Shown: positions 41,288 to 52,967, counted from the stretch's first letter. The stretch: DNA of 64,000 nucleotides from a secondary endosymbiont of Ctenarytaina eucalypti (GCF_000287335.1 NC_018419.1:1116001-1180000); one strand, 5' to 3'. Numbers and translations: made by a program. The notes: generated from the letters alone by a model not told the origin.

Positions 41288-41968
41288 ATGAATCCCATCC
41301 TAATCAATAGGCTCCAGAAGAAACTAGGTTATGCTTTCCAGCAGTCTGAACTTTTGTTGCAGGCGTTAACGCACCGCAGTGCTAGCAGCAAACACAATGA
41401 GCGGCTAGAATTTTTAGGCGATTCTATATTAAGCTATGTCATCGCTAATGCTTTGTATCAGCGCTTCCCTCGCGTGGATGAGGGGGACATGAGCCGGATG
41501 CGTGCTACACTAGTGCGTGGTAATACGCTTGCAGAGGTGGCAAGAGAGTTTGAGCTAGGCGTATGTTTGCGTCTAGGGCCGGGAGAGCTGAAAAGCGGCG
41601 GTTTCCGCCGTGAATCTATTTTAGCTGATACAGTGGAAGCATTAATTGGGGCTGTTTTCTTGGATAGCGAAATTCATACCGCCGAACACCTGATTCTTTC
41701 CTGGTACCGTATACGTCTGGATGCAATCAGCCCTGGCGATAAGCAAAAAGATCCCAAAACCCGGCTACAGGAATACCTCCAGGGACGGCATTTGCTTTTA
41801 CCTACTTATCTTGTCGCCAATGTGCGCGGAGAGGCACATGATCAGGAATTTACAATACACTGTCAGGTCAGTGGCCTGGCGCAGCCGGTGGTCGGAAATG
41901 GCTTAAGCCGTCGCAAAGCCGAGCAGGCGGCGGCGGCACAAGCACTAAAATTGCTACAATTTGAATGA
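41288..41968 (+). CDS. rnc: Ribonuclease III
   Basis: Double-strand-specific endoribonuclease for rRNA and mRNA processing. The signature [14 protein letters not shown] (E41, D45) and [14 protein letters not shown] carry the metal-binding acidic residues. A dsRNA-binding domain occupies the C-terminal third ([13 protein letters not shown] to [11 protein letters not shown]). At 226 aa it is complete. It overlaps era by 4 bases. The 182-base leader after lepB contains G- and C-rich arms that might form the RNase III autoregulatory hairpin, but I cannot fold it reliably. Confidence 0.96.
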   Translation: MNPILINRLQKKLGYAFQQSELLLQALTHRSASSKHNERLEFLGDSILSYVIANALYQRFPRVDEGDMSRMRATLVRGNTLAEVAREFELGVCLRLGPGELKSGGFRRESILADTVEALIGAVFLDSEIHTAEHLILSWYRIRLDAISPGDKQKDPKTRLQEYLQGRHLLLPTYLVANVRGEAHDQEFTIHCQVSGLAQPVVGNGLSRRKAEQAAAAQALKLLQFE

Positions 41969-42864
41969 GTGAACAGACCACCTATTTTGGTGCCGTGGCA
42001 ATTGTAGGTCGTCCAAACGTCGGGAAATCTACATTACTGAATCAGCTGTTAGGACATAAGGTCTCAATTACCTCGTCTAAACCGAACACCACTCGTCACC
42101 GCATTATCGGAATTCGTACTGATAGGAATTACCAAACTATCTACGTAGATACTCCAGGGCTGCATCTTGAAGAGATAAGAGGGAGGCGGGTCAACCGATT
42201 AATGAATCGTACCGCCAGTAGTGCCATTTTCGACGTAGAATTAGTCGTCTTCGTGGTGGAAGGCCTTCACTGGAGGGAAGACGATCAGATCCTAGTAAAT
42301 AAACTACGCAATATTAGTTGTCCAGTCGTGCTGGCGATCAATAAAGTAGACAACGTTCCCGACAAGAAGAAGTTACTACCACACATGCAATGTCTTAGTC
42401 AGAAGATGTCTTTCCATCATATTTTGCCTATCTGCGCTGAAAACGGCATGCATGTCGATATGCTCGGTGGTATCGTACTTAATACATTACCGGAAGGTGA
42501 GCATTATTTTCCTGAGGCCTATATTACGGATCGCTCACAGTGTTTTATGGCATCAGAAATCATTCGTGAAAAGTTGATGAGGTTTCTTGGTGATGAGCTG
42601 CCCTATTCCGTTAGGGTAGAAATTGAACGCTTTTCTTCTAATAATTGCGGATTTTATGATATACATGGGCTGATTTTAGTAGCGCGACCTGGGCAGAAAA
42701 AAATAGTCATCGGCAATAAAGGTTTTAAAATTAAGATGATCAGTATCGCCGCTCGTCAGGATATGGAAGCTATGTTCGAGATAGTTGTTCATCTTCACCT
42801 GTGGGTAAAAGTCAAAAAAGACGGGCCTGATAATGAAAGCGCTTTATCAAATCTGATGTCTTGA
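41965..42864 (+). CDS. era: GTPase Era
   Basis: 16S rRNA-binding GTPase for 30S maturation. The motifs are [14 protein letters not shown] (G1), DTPGLH (G3) and NKVD (G4). The KH domain is recognisable at [13 protein letters not shown], and the tail is more divergent than usual. Length is 299 aa against 301 in E. coli. The start overlaps the rnc stop (ATGA). The next gene of the enteric operon, recO, is dead. Confidence 0.95.
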   Translation: MSEQTTYFGAVAIVGRPNVGKSTLLNQLLGHKVSITSSKPNTTRHRIIGIRTDRNYQTIYVDTPGLHLEEIRGRRVNRLMNRTASSAIFDVELVVFVVEGLHWREDDQILVNKLRNISCPVVLAINKVDNVPDKKKLLPHMQCLSQKMSFHHILPICAENGMHVDMLGGIVLNTLPEGEHYFPEAYITDRSQCFMASEIIREKLMRFLGDELPYSVRVEIERFSSNNCGFYDIHGLILVARPGQKKIVIGNKGFKIKMISIAARQDMEAMFEIVVHLHLWVKVKKDGPDNESALSNLMS

Positions 42865-42869
42865 GAGGT

Positions 42870-43430
42870 CAAAAAGATGTAGCAGGAAAGATTTAAATCA
42901 GTTATAAGTCTGCAGAGTGTTTATAGCACATATAACTACTGCCTATATTTTGTAATCAATATTTTATTCCGTCCTGCTCAGGCTGCCACTTAATCTCTGC
43001 AAAGTCACACAACGATGTTAGTAGACTGCATTCGCACACCATAGCATCGAGCCTAAAAGAGATGTTTGATAGCAAAGGTATGCTAAAATATCCTGCACCT
43101 CAATCGTATAACGACAGAGATGCTCTTATTGATGCATCTAGGTTAAGGCGGTGCTTGCTTGCATCGCCTTGAGTTTGCTTTGTCAGTCGATGATGACATA
43201 ACCCAGCTTCGGGGTGGGGATAGTTAAGCGCTTTATCGCAAGGGGGGAATGCATCGATAGTTCGGAAATTTAGCAGTCTCTCTCTGGCATCCCCTAGAAA
43301 GGGCGTTATCTCCTAATACAGAAATCTAGAATGCATTTAGTGCCTTAAGTGACTTTTATAAATCCGGGCCGCGCTATGTAGGTGCTAAATGACTACAGAC
43401 GATGAGCGAGCTCGCTAGTTTATGACATAG
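42870..43430 (+). pseudogene. recO: recO remnant (DNA repair protein)
   Basis: Occupies the recO position between era and pdxJ. The readable piece at 43332-43420, ALSDFYKSGPRYVGAK, stop, LQTMSELASL, follows the RecO end AKRFTRMALKPYLGGK, PLKSRELFRQF. The N-terminal OB-fold region cannot be recognised and stops are frequent. Confidence 0.6.
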
Positions 43431-43536
43431 CGGTTCAAAAAGAGACCGGTACAGGCTAGATTAGGTGATGCGGGTCTGAAGGAGCTCGCTGATGCACATA
43501 TAGGGATGCTATGTCAATACACTTCAGAGGAAGAAA

Positions 43537-44268
43537 ATGTCTAAAGTACTTTTGGGCGTGAATATCGATCATATTGCAACATTACGCAATGCGCGTAGAA
43601 CGGCTTGCCCTGATCCGATTCAAGCAGCATTGATTGCCGAGCAAGCTGGGGCGGATAGTATTACCGTGCATCTGCGAGAAGATCGCCGGCATATTACTGA
43701 TCATGATGTTCATCTTCTTAGAGAACAGATTCAGACTCGAATGAATTTAGAGATGGCAGTGACGGCAGAGATGGTCGAGATTGCATGCGCTTTGTCGCCG
43801 CACTTATGTTGCTTGGTGCCAGAAAATCGTCAGGAAGTCACCACCGAAAGAGGGCTAGATGTTTCAGGTCAGCCTGATAAACTGCGTCAGGCAGTGGCCC
43901 GTTTGAGTGATGCCGGCATTCAGGTCTCTATATTTATCGATGCTGATAAGCGGCAGATTGCAGCAGCGGCCGAGGTAGGGGTGTCCTGCATTGAAATTCA
44001 TACCGGTGCTTATGCTGAGGCGCTCGACGAAAACTCGCGCACTGCAGAGTGCGCTCGCATAAGTCAGGCCGCAGAGTACGGAGTGACTTTAGGTCTTAAG
44101 GTTAATGCCGGCCATGGTCTTGATTATCATAATGTGAAACCTGTGGCTTTTCTATCGCCAATACAAGAGCTAAATATTGGCCATGCAATCATTAGTCGTG
44201 CCGTGATTGTCGGCCTGACATCTGCGGTAAGAGAAATGAAACATCTGATCTCTGAAGTGCGCTGCTAA
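43537..44268 (+). CDS. pdxJ: Pyridoxine 5'-phosphate synthase
   Basis: Final ring-closing step of de novo vitamin B6 synthesis, joining 1-deoxy-D-xylulose-5-P with aminoacetone-3-P. The 243 aa barrel equals the E. coli length, with [14 protein letters not shown] at the start, [13 protein letters not shown], and [16 protein letters not shown] precedes the ATG. The stop shares one base with the acpS start. Retention suggests the symbiont makes B6, which also serves its own PLP enzymes (TrpB, ArnB). Confidence 0.97.
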   Translation: MSKVLLGVNIDHIATLRNARRTACPDPIQAALIAEQAGADSITVHLREDRRHITDHDVHLLREQIQTRMNLEMAVTAEMVEIACALSPHLCCLVPENRQEVTTERGLDVSGQPDKLRQAVARLSDAGIQVSIFIDADKRQIAAAAEVGVSCIEIHTGAYAEALDENSRTAECARISQAAEYGVTLGLKVNAGHGLDYHNVKPVAFLSPIQELNIGHAIISRAVIVGLTSAVREMKHLISEVRC

Positions 44269-44648
44269 TGGCGATTGTCGGCATCGGTAACGATATTGTC
44301 GACATTCGCCGCATTGAGGCTGTCGTTGCCTACAGCGGGGATCGACTTGCACGCCGGATCCTAAGCTCCTATGAATGGTTGCAATATCAACAGCATAGTC
44401 AGCCGACATGCTTCCTGGCTAAACGGTTTGCGGTAAAAGAAGCGGCATCTAAAGCGCTAGGTACTGGCATGCGAGATGGGACGACTTTTTCGCAATTTGA
44501 GGTCCGAAATTATGCGATGGGTAAACCATCTTTGCGGTTATTTTCCCAAGCGGCAGTACTGGCCAGTCGATTAGGTGTCACAGGCATGTACGTCACGCTA
44601 GCTGATGAGCGACATTACGCGTGTGCAACTGTTATTTTTGAAAAATAA
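44268..44648 (+). CDS. acpS: Holo-[acyl-carrier-protein] synthase
   Basis: Attaches 4'-phosphopantetheine to ACP for fatty acid synthesis. The 126 aa product has the metal-binding Asp in [15 protein letters not shown] and Glu in [15 protein letters not shown]. It is coupled to pdxJ by TAATG. A hairpin (CTACTGCA/TGCAGTAG) lies 35 bases after the stop without a T-run. Confidence 0.96.
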   Translation: MAIVGIGNDIVDIRRIEAVVAYSGDRLARRILSSYEWLQYQQHSQPTCFLAKRFAVKEAASKALGTGMRDGTTFSQFEVRNYAMGKPSLRLFSQAAVLASRLGVTGMYVTLADERHYACATVIFEK

Positions 44649-44682
44649 CGCTCTCCGGTATTTGTGATTGTTTCCTAAAGGT

Positions 44683-44703
44683 CTACTGCATTCCGTGCAG
44701 TAG
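44683..44703. repeat. 8-bp inverted repeat after acpS
   Basis: CTACTGCA, loop TTCCG, TGCAGTAG. No T-run on either side. It may stabilise the acpS mRNA end. Confidence 0.4.
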
Positions 44704-45763
44704 GGATGATAAAGATTCAGTTAGTAAATGATATAAAGAATCTGCGTTACTCCCCTAACATTATCATCTGATGTAGTTTTTTCTGCCGACTCTTTCCTGA
44801 AAGAAGGAGTCATAATGGTTCTATAGTATAGACTCATATCACCACCCAGAGGGCTACTCAGCCGCAATAAGGGCTCGCCTCAAATAGAGAGCCCACTGTA
44901 GATGATCCGCTTTGTTTTTTTTAAGCATCAGAACTTTTCTGCTTATGAGACTAATTTTAAACTGCATTCTTACGTATATATTATGCGGATGAGTAATATA
45001 CGCACCCGTGGCATTGCCATAAACGAACAATAGATTAAAAAATATTGCAATACGGCACGCCAACATGAGGCACGAGTAAGCTATCCTCATCATCCGTGAA
45101 AAGGTAAAAATTTTAAAATTCGGGTGTACTTTTGCTCAGGTGGTCTAACCATATGATATTAGACTTTAGAGATCATTTATTTCACTAAGGAAAACATAAC
45201 ATCTATTTTTCAATAACACTTTTTACATTAGCACCTCATTACCTGAGGATCAGGCATGCTTGCATGATTCTTATTTTTGAAAAAATTATTAGGCCACTTA
45301 TCAGTCACAGGCTATTTAAGGTGCGGATGTTAGTTATCGATATGGCCCTTATCTTGCTTTAAGGGCTTCCTCAAGCACTATCACTTGAGCAAAGCTGTAA
45401 TGGTTGTTACGAAGAAAATGAATTAGGTTATACCGGCGGAACAGTGTCTGCAACGCGTTTAATTTTAACTTACAACACCTAGTGCAGGGTGGTTATCTAA
45501 GCTTGTATTACTATGAATGCGCAGGAAGCTACATGCAGTGACAAACAGACTTAAAATATTGGTTAATCAAATTATATCTTTAGGGATACTAGAAAAAGTT
45601 ACAACGCCTATAGGGCTGCATTTGAGATGCAGACTGCTATTTTTAAGCATCACTTTTTTAAAAAGTGAGCAAGCATGCTTGATTTCATTCATGAAACAGG
45701 TATGTGACTATGTTTCTGAGTGAAGGCTGAGAATAATGCTAGTGGGCTAACAACATATATCAA
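44704..45763 (-). pseudogene. degS: degS remnant (sigma-E activating protease)
   Basis: The space downstream of degQ is the size of degS. On the minus strand from about 45450 to 45361 one reads QTLFRRY, then LRNNHYSFAQVIVLEEALKA, following RTLGSGV, then ITNKHVINDADQIIVALQDG of DegS. Upstream near 45560-45620, IGVVTFSSIP resembles the N-terminal membrane segment, and NTSLDN resembles NRGLN. The catalytic Asp and Ser blocks are not recognised. The outer boundaries are estimates. Confidence 0.55.
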
Positions 45764-45797
45764 ACGGACACAGGCGCGTGCCGGCGTCCGTTTTTTT
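45764..45797. terminator. Bidirectional terminator after degQ
   Basis: ACGGAC and GTCCGT form the base of a GC-rich hairpin, with seven Ts on the plus side and TTTGATAT on the minus side. It ends 12 bases from the degQ stop and should terminate degQ on the minus strand. Confidence 0.65.
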
Positions 45798-45802
45798 ATT
45801 TG

Positions 45803-47173
45803 TTAGCGTAGCAAGAGAAAAATACGCACGTCGCGGCGTATGATATTTAACGCCATAACTGGCGGTTTGGCCTCCAAGACTTTTCGTAGTTGCGCTAGGT
45901 TCTGCACTCTGTCCAGGTTTAGGCCGACGATCATATCTCCTTTTTGCAAGCCGATCGTAGCGGCAGGGGAATCTTTCACAAGATCTTCTACCTTCACGCC
46001 CTTGGTGCCATCTTTCAACTGACTGTTGCTAAGAGCAGCGCCTTGCAGAGAAGGCGTAAGAATTTCTTCACTAGTGGTTGCGGCCGCACTGTCATCTAGA
46101 ACTACTGATACCGTTTTTATCTTACCGCTTCGCAGCAGGCTGAGTTTAACGGTTTTACCGGGAGCGGTCGTGCCAACTTTAACCCGAAGTTCAGCAAAGC
46201 TCTGTATTGGTTTGTTTTCTAATGAAATAATAATATCGCCAGCTTTGATGCCAGCCTTAGCTGCAGCGGAATTCGGCAACACTTCGCTTACGAAGGCCCC
46301 GCGTTGGGCATCAATATTAAATGCTTTAGCAATATCAGCCGTTAGCTCGGTACCTTTAATACCTAACTGGCCGCGTTTTACTTCTCCATATTCAATCAGT
46401 TGCTGACTCAAGTTTTTCACAATGTTGCTGGGAATGGCAAAACCAATTCCAATATTACCACCACCTGGGGCAAGAATGGCAGTATTGATGCCAATAAGCT
46501 CGCCCCTGAGGTTCACCAGTGCACCACCCGAATTCCCGCGGTTAATAGACGCATCAGTCTGAATGAAATTCTCCAGGCCCTTCAAATTCAATCCGCTACG
46601 TCCCAAGGCGGAGACAATGCCAGATGTTGTAGTCTGCCCGAGGCCGAATGGGTTACCCACCGCAACCGCGAAGTCGCCGACCTGGAGGGTGTCAGAGTCA
46701 GCCATGGTTACTTCTCTAAGGTTTTTCGGGAACAATAATTGCAACAGCGCCAAATCAGTTTGCTCATCGTGACCTATTAGCTTCGCGTCGAATTCGCGAC
46801 TGTCATTGAGCTGTACTTTAATCTTATCGGCACTGTTGACTACATGATTGTTAGTGATGACATAACCCTGAGCGGCATTGATAATCACTCCTGAACCCAG
46901 ACCTTCAAACCGGCCCGTCTCGCCAGTGTCGCCAGGAGCATCGGGTCCGAAGAAGTACTTGAATTCCTTAGGAAGCGTAGGTCTCCGGACAGGATGAGAC
47001 CCCTCGACATAAACGGTTACCACCGCTGGAAGAACTTTGGTCAGCATCGGTGCTAGGCTGGGCATTGACTGCCAAACGACCTCACCGGGTAGCGCTGCCC
47101 GAGATGCTGTAACAGGGAGTAAGCTCAGCCCGATGCTGAGCGCCAACGCGCTGCATAGAGGTATTGTTTTCAT
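45803..47173 (-). CDS. degQ: Periplasmic serine endoprotease DegQ
   Basis: HtrA-family protease/chaperone of the periplasm, 456 aa. A signal peptide covers about residues 1-27 (SALALSIGLSLLPV...SRA). The catalytic triad is visible as His in TNNHVVN, Asp in EQTDLALLQ and Ser in NRGNSGGAL. Two PDZ domains follow (GQLGIKG..., and from about residue 375). The closest enteric match is DegQ rather than DegP, since it lacks the long Q-linker. zapG lies upstream and degS is dead downstream, so it may carry most periplasmic quality control encoded here. Confidence 0.95.
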   Translation of the reverse strand: MKTIPLCSALALSIGLSLLPVTASRAALPGEVVWQSMPSLAPMLTKVLPAVVTVYVEGSHPVRRPTLPKEFKYFFGPDAPGDTGETGRFEGLGSGVIINAAQGYVITNNHVVNSADKIKVQLNDSREFDAKLIGHDEQTDLALLQLLFPKNLREVTMADSDTLQVGDFAVAVGNPFGLGQTTTSGIVSALGRSGLNLKGLENFIQTDASINRGNSGGALVNLRGELIGINTAILAPGGGNIGIGFAIPSNIVKNLSQQLIEYGEVKRGQLGIKGTELTADIAKAFNIDAQRGAFVSEVLPNSAAAKAGIKAGDIIISLENKPIQSFAELRVKVGTTAPGKTVKLSLLRSGKIKTVSVVLDDSAAATTSEEILTPSLQGAALSNSQLKDGTKGVKVEDLVKDSPAATIGLQKGDMIVGLNLDRVQNLAQLRKVLEAKPPVMALNIIRRDVRIFLLLR

Positions 47174-47326
47174 TGTAACGTTAACTCGCTCGTTTGCGTA
47201 TCAGATACCTTTGGTTGAGGCGCCCGATGACGGCGACATCGACACCGGGATGATTAGCTCTACCGGGTACGGAAAAGGTCAGCAAGGGTCCGCCGCTGAG
47301 GCCAGCGTAACACAGACTGTCCGGTC

Positions 47327-47731
47327 CTATTTTCGTAAGCCGCGCAGTGAACGACGCGAGCTGCTCTTGTTTTCCGGGCAGTCAGGGGGCTGCATTTCTG
47401 GGGGGATTTGATCGTTGTCCGCTTCCGCTTCCGTCAGACGATAACGAAATGGATTTTCTTCCTGGCACCGGTTTGGCAAAAGGCTATTCGAGCTTTGACT
47501 AATATGCTTATAAAGCTGGCGGCAATCGTCGGCTATGTTATCTAATAATTCTGCGCTACGGGCGAAATGGGTAGTCAGCTCTTCGCGATACTTGTTCAGT
47601 TCAGCTTTGCTTTTGTCCAGCTCGTGCTGCAGCGTTTTCTGCTGACGCACTTTACGGTTGCCAAACCGCATGGCGACTGTACCGATAAAAATTCCCATTA
47701 GAACTCCAAGTAGCATATATTGCCAGGTCAT
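47327..47731 (-). CDS. zapG: Z-ring associated membrane protein ZapG (YhcB, DUF1043)
   Basis: Small inner-membrane protein with an N-terminal membrane segment (LLGVLMGIFIGTVAMRFG) and a cytoplasmic coiled coil (RQQKTLQHELDKSKAELNKY), linked to cell division and envelope growth in enterics. I start at MTWQYMLL (47731), with GGAG seven bases upstream; a longer frame to 47779 adds 16 residues without similarity. The 134 aa size fits the family. It is oriented with degQ, 153 bases upstream of it, as in E. coli. Confidence 0.9.
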   Translation of the reverse strand: MTWQYMLLGVLMGIFIGTVAMRFGNRKVRQQKTLQHELDKSKAELNKYREELTTHFARSAELLDNIADDCRQLYKHISQSSNSLLPNRCQEENPFRYRLTEAEADNDQIPPEMQPPDCPENKSSSRRSLRGLRK

Positions 47732-48659
47732 AATGACTCCTATGATTTTGACTGCGTTGTTCTGTAGTGTATGATACATGGTTAGAGCCTAACTATAACC
47801 GGTAACGAGCCATCAGTGGAATCAGAGCGTATGATTATGAGGGTCTAACTAGACCGGCCTATCTAGCGTATGCGAGAATGTACTCTGATTATCTTTATGT
47901 TTTTTTTTGAATATATCAAGATTATAGGTCATTATTAATTCAGGTCACTACATTTTTTCAGCAACTCATCCCTTAATTAGTCCTGAATTTATGACAACTT
48001 TTTCAACTAAAGCTGTTTTTTGGTAGTTTGCATTCGTATACCATTCATTAGCAGGTTGCATAAGAAAATAAGACACCTCCTGAACACATTAGGCCATAAC
48101 TTTTTATTTCGATAGCATATCTAGTACGTTACGAATGATTGCAAAGGTGTTGTATTTTGCATTGATGACGCATGCCATAACTACATAAAGTCACCTTTAA
48201 AACTGATGAAGCTGTACCTAATAGGCGCTGACTAGGCCTTGCTTAGTTTGTGAGAAAAGATAGAAAACATCAGAATAACAATATCAGCAGGTAGTATGCA
48301 CGTACTCTTTTATTCATTGACATGATAGGTCTGAAGGCATGTGATGTAGAAGTATCGAATGTTGATTTGTATGGCGTCAAAAACGCAGGGTAACATTCAT
48401 CCCTAGCTAGCATTACACATATCGAACACTCTAACATTATCTGCGCTAATTGATTGCACAGAAGCTCTACTGATGCAGAGGCTATTCTGGGTTAGATAAA
48501 AGACTCCATTAGAAAATCCGGTTCACTTTCAGCTAACAGCGATTACGATACATGCTAGGATCATGATCCTCTGTTTGGGGGGCAACAAAGGCGCTGATCT
48601 AGCGAAGGCCTGCTAAATATTAGCTAGACTTTATTATGCTACACGCATTATAAGATACT
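47732..48659. other. Gene-free stretch upstream of zapG
   Basis: About 930 bases. The enteric divergent neighbour zapE was looked for on the plus strand without success. I see nothing else in it. Confidence 0.55.
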
Positions 48660-49250
48660 GAAGAATGATCCAGCAGGCACTAGCTGAAATAACCTGGTTC
48701 TTTTTTAAAACACTTTCGGTTAATGATTTGAACTTGAGTGAGCACGATTCCTGGGTACTTGAATTCATGAAAATAGTAAAATCGTGCTGCATAGGATTAG
48801 CTAGTCGAACTAGCCTAACAGTTGCCTCATTGCGTAAAATAGCCTTATTGGAGCCGACTAAATGACTTATTTATTTGTTTTCAACAAAGCCTTCTCACAT
48901 ACACATAATCATGTTATAGGGTAATGCCATCTAAAATGGCTGACATAATACATTGTGTTAAGGTTTGAGCGCATAAAGTAATCAAGTGTGTGTTTTCATA
49001 AGACGATTATACTTTATTGGCGCGCTTGGGCTTGCCTTTAAGCTGTACGAATGATCTCGATAGTATGATGCAACAATTAGAAGGAGCTTTAGCTAGCATA
49101 AACACCACATCACTATCCGGTAAAAATCTCTATCTCAAGGGTTGCCAAGAGGCTCGCCCAGGTTTTGTTGAGTTCACGGATTATGATGCTATCCGGTGCA
49201 GTCAAGTGATTAATCGCGGCAACGCGCACTTGTATGCAGACAGCGTATGA
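48660..49250 (+). pseudogene. GGDEF-domain gene remnant (position of yfgF)
   Basis: The plus strand reads FFFKTLSVNDLNLSEHDSWV then LEFMKIVKSC near 48690-48790, in the pattern FK.IND..GHD.GD.VL..FA of GGDEF domains. From 49017 it reads MARLG, then MMQQLEGALASI, LSGKNLYL and VINRGNAHLYADS, in the pattern ARLGGDE, LQ.AL, L.G..L.L and L.RAN.ALY.A. The GGDEF box itself is replaced. It is convergent with ppx, where enterics place the GGDEF-EAL gene yfgF. There is no room left for an EAL domain. Confidence 0.48.
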
Positions 49251-49343
49251 GAAAACGCCACACTGATAGGAATAATCTGCGCTAGTGACATTGTATCAAA
49301 AAGCAAAGTTAGAGTATTTATCCTACAATCAATCTATTTCTAC

Positions 49344-50894
49344 TCACGCGGACGTTAGCAAATGATCGCGTGCTTCCATTTCTCCAAATCTCAAAGACCA
49401 TCCGGGGACATCCGACCAATAATCCCGCTCACGCTCTAGATCCAGCTGCACTAAGTTATTTTGGGCGAAGAAGCCGGCAGGAAATAGTAGTATCCAGTTA
49501 TAATCCTGGGTGGTAAGGCTCACCCTTACTGGTGAGGTCGCCTGGCGCTGGTTGTTCAGCAGCACGCCAAGACGAAGCAGCTGTAGACAAGGTAATACAT
49601 GTTTTCTTCTACAGAAGTGGAATCGGGGAAAATCATCTATTTTTATCGCTTTACGATGATGTCGCACAAGCGTTGCGAGTAACAGTTGGTGTTCTTGATT
49701 AAAGCCGGGCATATTAGTTTGCTGTAAAATATAGGCCGAATGGCGCTGCATGCCACTGTGGTTGATCCCAAGACCTACCTCATGTAGTTGTGCGGCCCAT
49801 TTCAGCAGTGCTGTGATCTGCTGATTTTCAAGAGTGGTGTTTTGTGCCCTCCATTGCTGATAAAGGCATGCGGTAGTCTCCCATACCCTCCTGGCCTGAT
49901 CGATGTCTACATTGTAGTGCTCTGCCAGGCTTTTTGCAGTGCGCATGCGAATATCCTGATGACGGAATCTCCCTTCCATTTCGTACAGTACACCTTCGCG
50001 AAGTGCGCAGTCAGATAGTTTAAGCTCTTTGATCTCCAGGGCATCCATAATACCGCACAGAATAGCCAGTCCTGGGATAAAAATGGCTCTGCGTTCTTCT
50101 GATAAACCAGGCAGGCTAAGCGCGGAAAAGTGTGTGAACTGCAGTACCTGATCGCAGAGTATTTTTAGTCGCTGAGGCGTGATGATCGCGTCTTTAGCTC
50201 GCATCTCAGTTAAAACCTCACAAGCTGCTTTAAAGGTGCCAGAGGCGCCGAGCGCCACTTGCCAACCCATAATGCGGTATTGCCAGGCTATTGTCTCAAG
50301 CTTTTGCGCCGCCGCTAGCCGCGCTCGGCAGAAATTAGCTGCGTTGATCTCGCCTCGGGGGAAAAATAAGTGGCTAAAGCTGATACAGCCCATTCTCCGG
50401 CTTTCAATGAGCAGTGGTTCAAAATTTTCTCCGATTACCAATTCCGTGGAGCCACCACCGATATCAATCACTAGCTTTCGACCTCTTTCTGCCTGTGTAT
50501 GCTCGACTCCCATAAAAATCAGCCTTGCTTCTTCGTAACCGGAAATAATCTCAATCGGGTAAGGGATTACAGCCGCTGCCCGATCAAGAAAGATCTGTGC
50601 ATTCGTTGCCTCACGCAAGGCATGTGTGCCTACGATCATCACTTGTAGCGGCGAAAACCCCTGTAGGCGTTCGGCGAATAACGCAAGACAACTGAGTGCG
50701 CGTTCAATAGCCTCCTCGCTTAGGTAATGATTCTTATCAAGACCTTCAGCGAGATAAACCCGCTGCTTGAGCCGACCAAGTACCTGCATGGCGCCGTTGA
50801 CCACACGTGCCACCACCAGATGAAAACTATTAGAGCCAAGATCTATGGCGGCGAATTCCGCTGGCCTAGAGGTGTTTGTCGATTCTAGAGCCAT
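49344..50894 (-). CDS. ppx: Exopolyphosphatase
   Basis: Releases phosphate from polyphosphate ends; also related to guanosine pentaphosphate phosphatase. The 516 aa product has the actin/HSP70-fold start [16 protein letters not shown], the [12 protein letters not shown] motif, the catalytic-Glu region [10 protein letters not shown] and a C-terminal HD-like domain ([17 protein letters not shown]). It starts 3 bases after the ppk stop, in the ppk-ppx operon. Confidence 0.95.
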   Translation of the reverse strand: MALESTNTSRPAEFAAIDLGSNSFHLVVARVVNGAMQVLGRLKQRVYLAEGLDKNHYLSEEAIERALSCLALFAERLQGFSPLQVMIVGTHALREATNAQIFLDRAAAVIPYPIEIISGYEEARLIFMGVEHTQAERGRKLVIDIGGGSTELVIGENFEPLLIESRRMGCISFSHLFFPRGEINAANFCRARLAAAQKLETIAWQYRIMGWQVALGASGTFKAACEVLTEMRAKDAIITPQRLKILCDQVLQFTHFSALSLPGLSEERRAIFIPGLAILCGIMDALEIKELKLSDCALREGVLYEMEGRFRHQDIRMRTAKSLAEHYNVDIDQARRVWETTACLYQQWRAQNTTLENQQITALLKWAAQLHEVGLGINHSGMQRHSAYILQQTNMPGFNQEHQLLLATLVRHHRKAIKIDDFPRFHFCRRKHVLPCLQLLRLGVLLNNQRQATSPVRVSLTTQDYNWILLFPAGFFAQNNLVQLDLERERDYWSDVPGWSLRFGEMEARDHLLTSA

Positions 50895-50897
50895 ATA

Positions 50898-52967
50898 TTA
50901 GTTTTGCTCTCCGGCGTTTTCCAGTTTTTTAATATACTCATAAATTTCCATTTGCGCGCGTACTTTTCGGCGGTTCCCGCTTGGAACATAATGGTTATTT
51001 AAGTTGGCATCGATATATCGGGCTTTAACGGTATCGCTAAACAATAGCGTTAAAATATCGAGTACCTGCTTTTTTAATCGACGATCCAATAGTGGCACTC
51101 CTACTTCAATGCGGTAATCAATATTTCGGGTCATCCAATCGGCGGATGAGAGAAATACTTTCTTATCACCTGCATTCTCGAACACATAGACTCGATCGTG
51201 CTCTAGAAAGCGGTCCACGATACTAATCACCTGAATATTGGTGCTAATATTTGGTAAATTCGGAATTAGAGAACACATTCCTCGCACTAGAATCCGGATG
51301 CATACCCCTACGCTGGAAGCGGTATAGAGACGATCGATTAGCCCTTCATCTACTAAATTATTCAACTTAAGGGTAATTCCCGCCGCTTCTCCCACCCGCG
51401 CATTCGCAATCTCCTGATCGATCATTTGATATAGCATATGGCGTGAATTTTGCGGTGATACTATCAAATAATCAAATTTAACTGGACGATAAGGGTTCTC
51501 TATAAAGTTAAAGACTCGCCGCACTTCATTGGTGATGCGCGCATCAGAGGTCAGTAAGGAATAGTCAGTATATAAGCGAGCGGTTTTTTCATTAAAATTA
51601 CCGGTTCCGATATGGGCGTAGCGCACTATATCAGTTCCCTCACGGCGGGAAATAAGAAACAGCTTAGCGTGTATTTTCAGTCCCGGCGCAGAGAAAATAA
51701 CACACACCCCAGCCTCAGTCAGGCGCTTGGCCCAGTGAATATTCGCCTCTTCGTCGAAGCGGGCTTGTAGTTCTACAACAACGGTTACTTTTTTACCATT
51801 ATGAGCGGCGTAGATCATCGCATCGATAATATGTGAGTCCTTAGCGACCCGGTAAATATTGATTTTTACCGATAAAACATTGGGATCAAAAGACGCTTGA
51901 CGTAGCAGTTCTAGTACATGGCCGAAAGTGTGATATGGGAAATAAAGCAGGATGTCGTGGTGACGAATGGCGTCGAACACATTGCGAAATTTATCGAACC
52001 AAGCGTGTCGGAAACGCGGTAGCGGACGGTTGATGAGATTTGTTTTCCCAACGTTAGGAAAGCTAATAAAGTCCTTGAAATTGTGATAACGTCCACCCGG
52101 GATGACCGAGTCGTACGAGGATATGCCAAGTTTAGACTTAAGCAGCGCCACCATTGGATTGGGCATATCCCGCTGATAGACAAAACGGACCGGCTCCGCC
52201 GTTAGGCGCTGTTTAAGACTAGAAGACATCAATTCTATTAGACTTGATTCCATCTCGGTGACTAAATCGTATTCCGCATCGCGCGTCATTTTCATTGAAT
52301 AGGTATTAAGTATCTCATAATCGAAGAAACCGCTGAAAATATCATCTAAGCAATACCGTAGAATATTATCTAACAGGATCATCGATCGACGCTGTCGAGG
52401 AGGTTCGGCCGGAAGATTAATAAAACGCGGCACCTTATCGGAAGGGATTTCTAATAGAGCGTAGCGCAGCGTTTGTCCTTGGATAATCTCTACAGCTAAA
52501 TAAGTATAATCATCTTTTAGAAAGCTAACCAGCTTAGTGCCATTCTGGATGAGAATGGGAGTGATGTGCTGGCGTAGTTGTTGTTTAAAGTATTGCCGCA
52601 ACCACACCTGCTGGCGAGTGGATAATTGAAGTTCGTTGATAAGGAAGATCTGATTACGCGCCATTTCTAGTAGAAGGTCATTGTAAAGATTATCAAATTT
52701 CCGCTCGGCATGCAGAACATTTTCTTTGATCTGATTAAGTAAATGGCGTGATGCGCCTCGTGTGCCCTGTTCTTCGCTGATTAGAATGCGTCGTTTCAGC
52801 TCAGCAAAACGAACTTTGTAAAACTCATCGAGATTATTAGAATAAATGCCGAGAAATCGCATACGTTCTATCAATGAATTTCTTTTATCGCCAGCTTCCT
52901 GCAAAACCCGTTCATTAAATGATAACCAGCTTAATTCTTTATCTATATAGGGCTTTTTCTGACTCAT
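50898..52967 (-). CDS. ppk: Polyphosphate kinase 1
   Basis: Membrane-associated enzyme that builds polyphosphate from ATP. The 689 aa length matches E. coli (688). The N-terminal [15 protein letters not shown], the phospholipase-D-like block with the phospho-accepting His in [15 protein letters not shown] and the following [18 protein letters not shown] are intact. GGAG lies seven bases before the ATG. Keeping both ppk and ppx suggests an active phosphate store or stress role. Confidence 0.96.
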   Translation of the reverse strand: MSQKKPYIDKELSWLSFNERVLQEAGDKRNSLIERMRFLGIYSNNLDEFYKVRFAELKRRILISEEQGTRGASRHLLNQIKENVLHAERKFDNLYNDLLLEMARNQIFLINELQLSTRQQVWLRQYFKQQLRQHITPILIQNGTKLVSFLKDDYTYLAVEIIQGQTLRYALLEIPSDKVPRFINLPAEPPRQRRSMILLDNILRYCLDDIFSGFFDYEILNTYSMKMTRDAEYDLVTEMESSLIELMSSSLKQRLTAEPVRFVYQRDMPNPMVALLKSKLGISSYDSVIPGGRYHNFKDFISFPNVGKTNLINRPLPRFRHAWFDKFRNVFDAIRHHDILLYFPYHTFGHVLELLRQASFDPNVLSVKINIYRVAKDSHIIDAMIYAAHNGKKVTVVVELQARFDEEANIHWAKRLTEAGVCVIFSAPGLKIHAKLFLISRREGTDIVRYAHIGTGNFNEKTARLYTDYSLLTSDARITNEVRRVFNFIENPYRPVKFDYLIVSPQNSRHMLYQMIDQEIANARVGEAAGITLKLNNLVDEGLIDRLYTASSVGVCIRILVRGMCSLIPNLPNISTNIQVISIVDRFLEHDRVYVFENAGDKKVFLSSADWMTRNIDYRIEVGVPLLDRRLKKQVLDILTLLFSDTVKARYIDANLNNHYVPSGNRRKVRAQMEIYEYIKKLENAGEQN

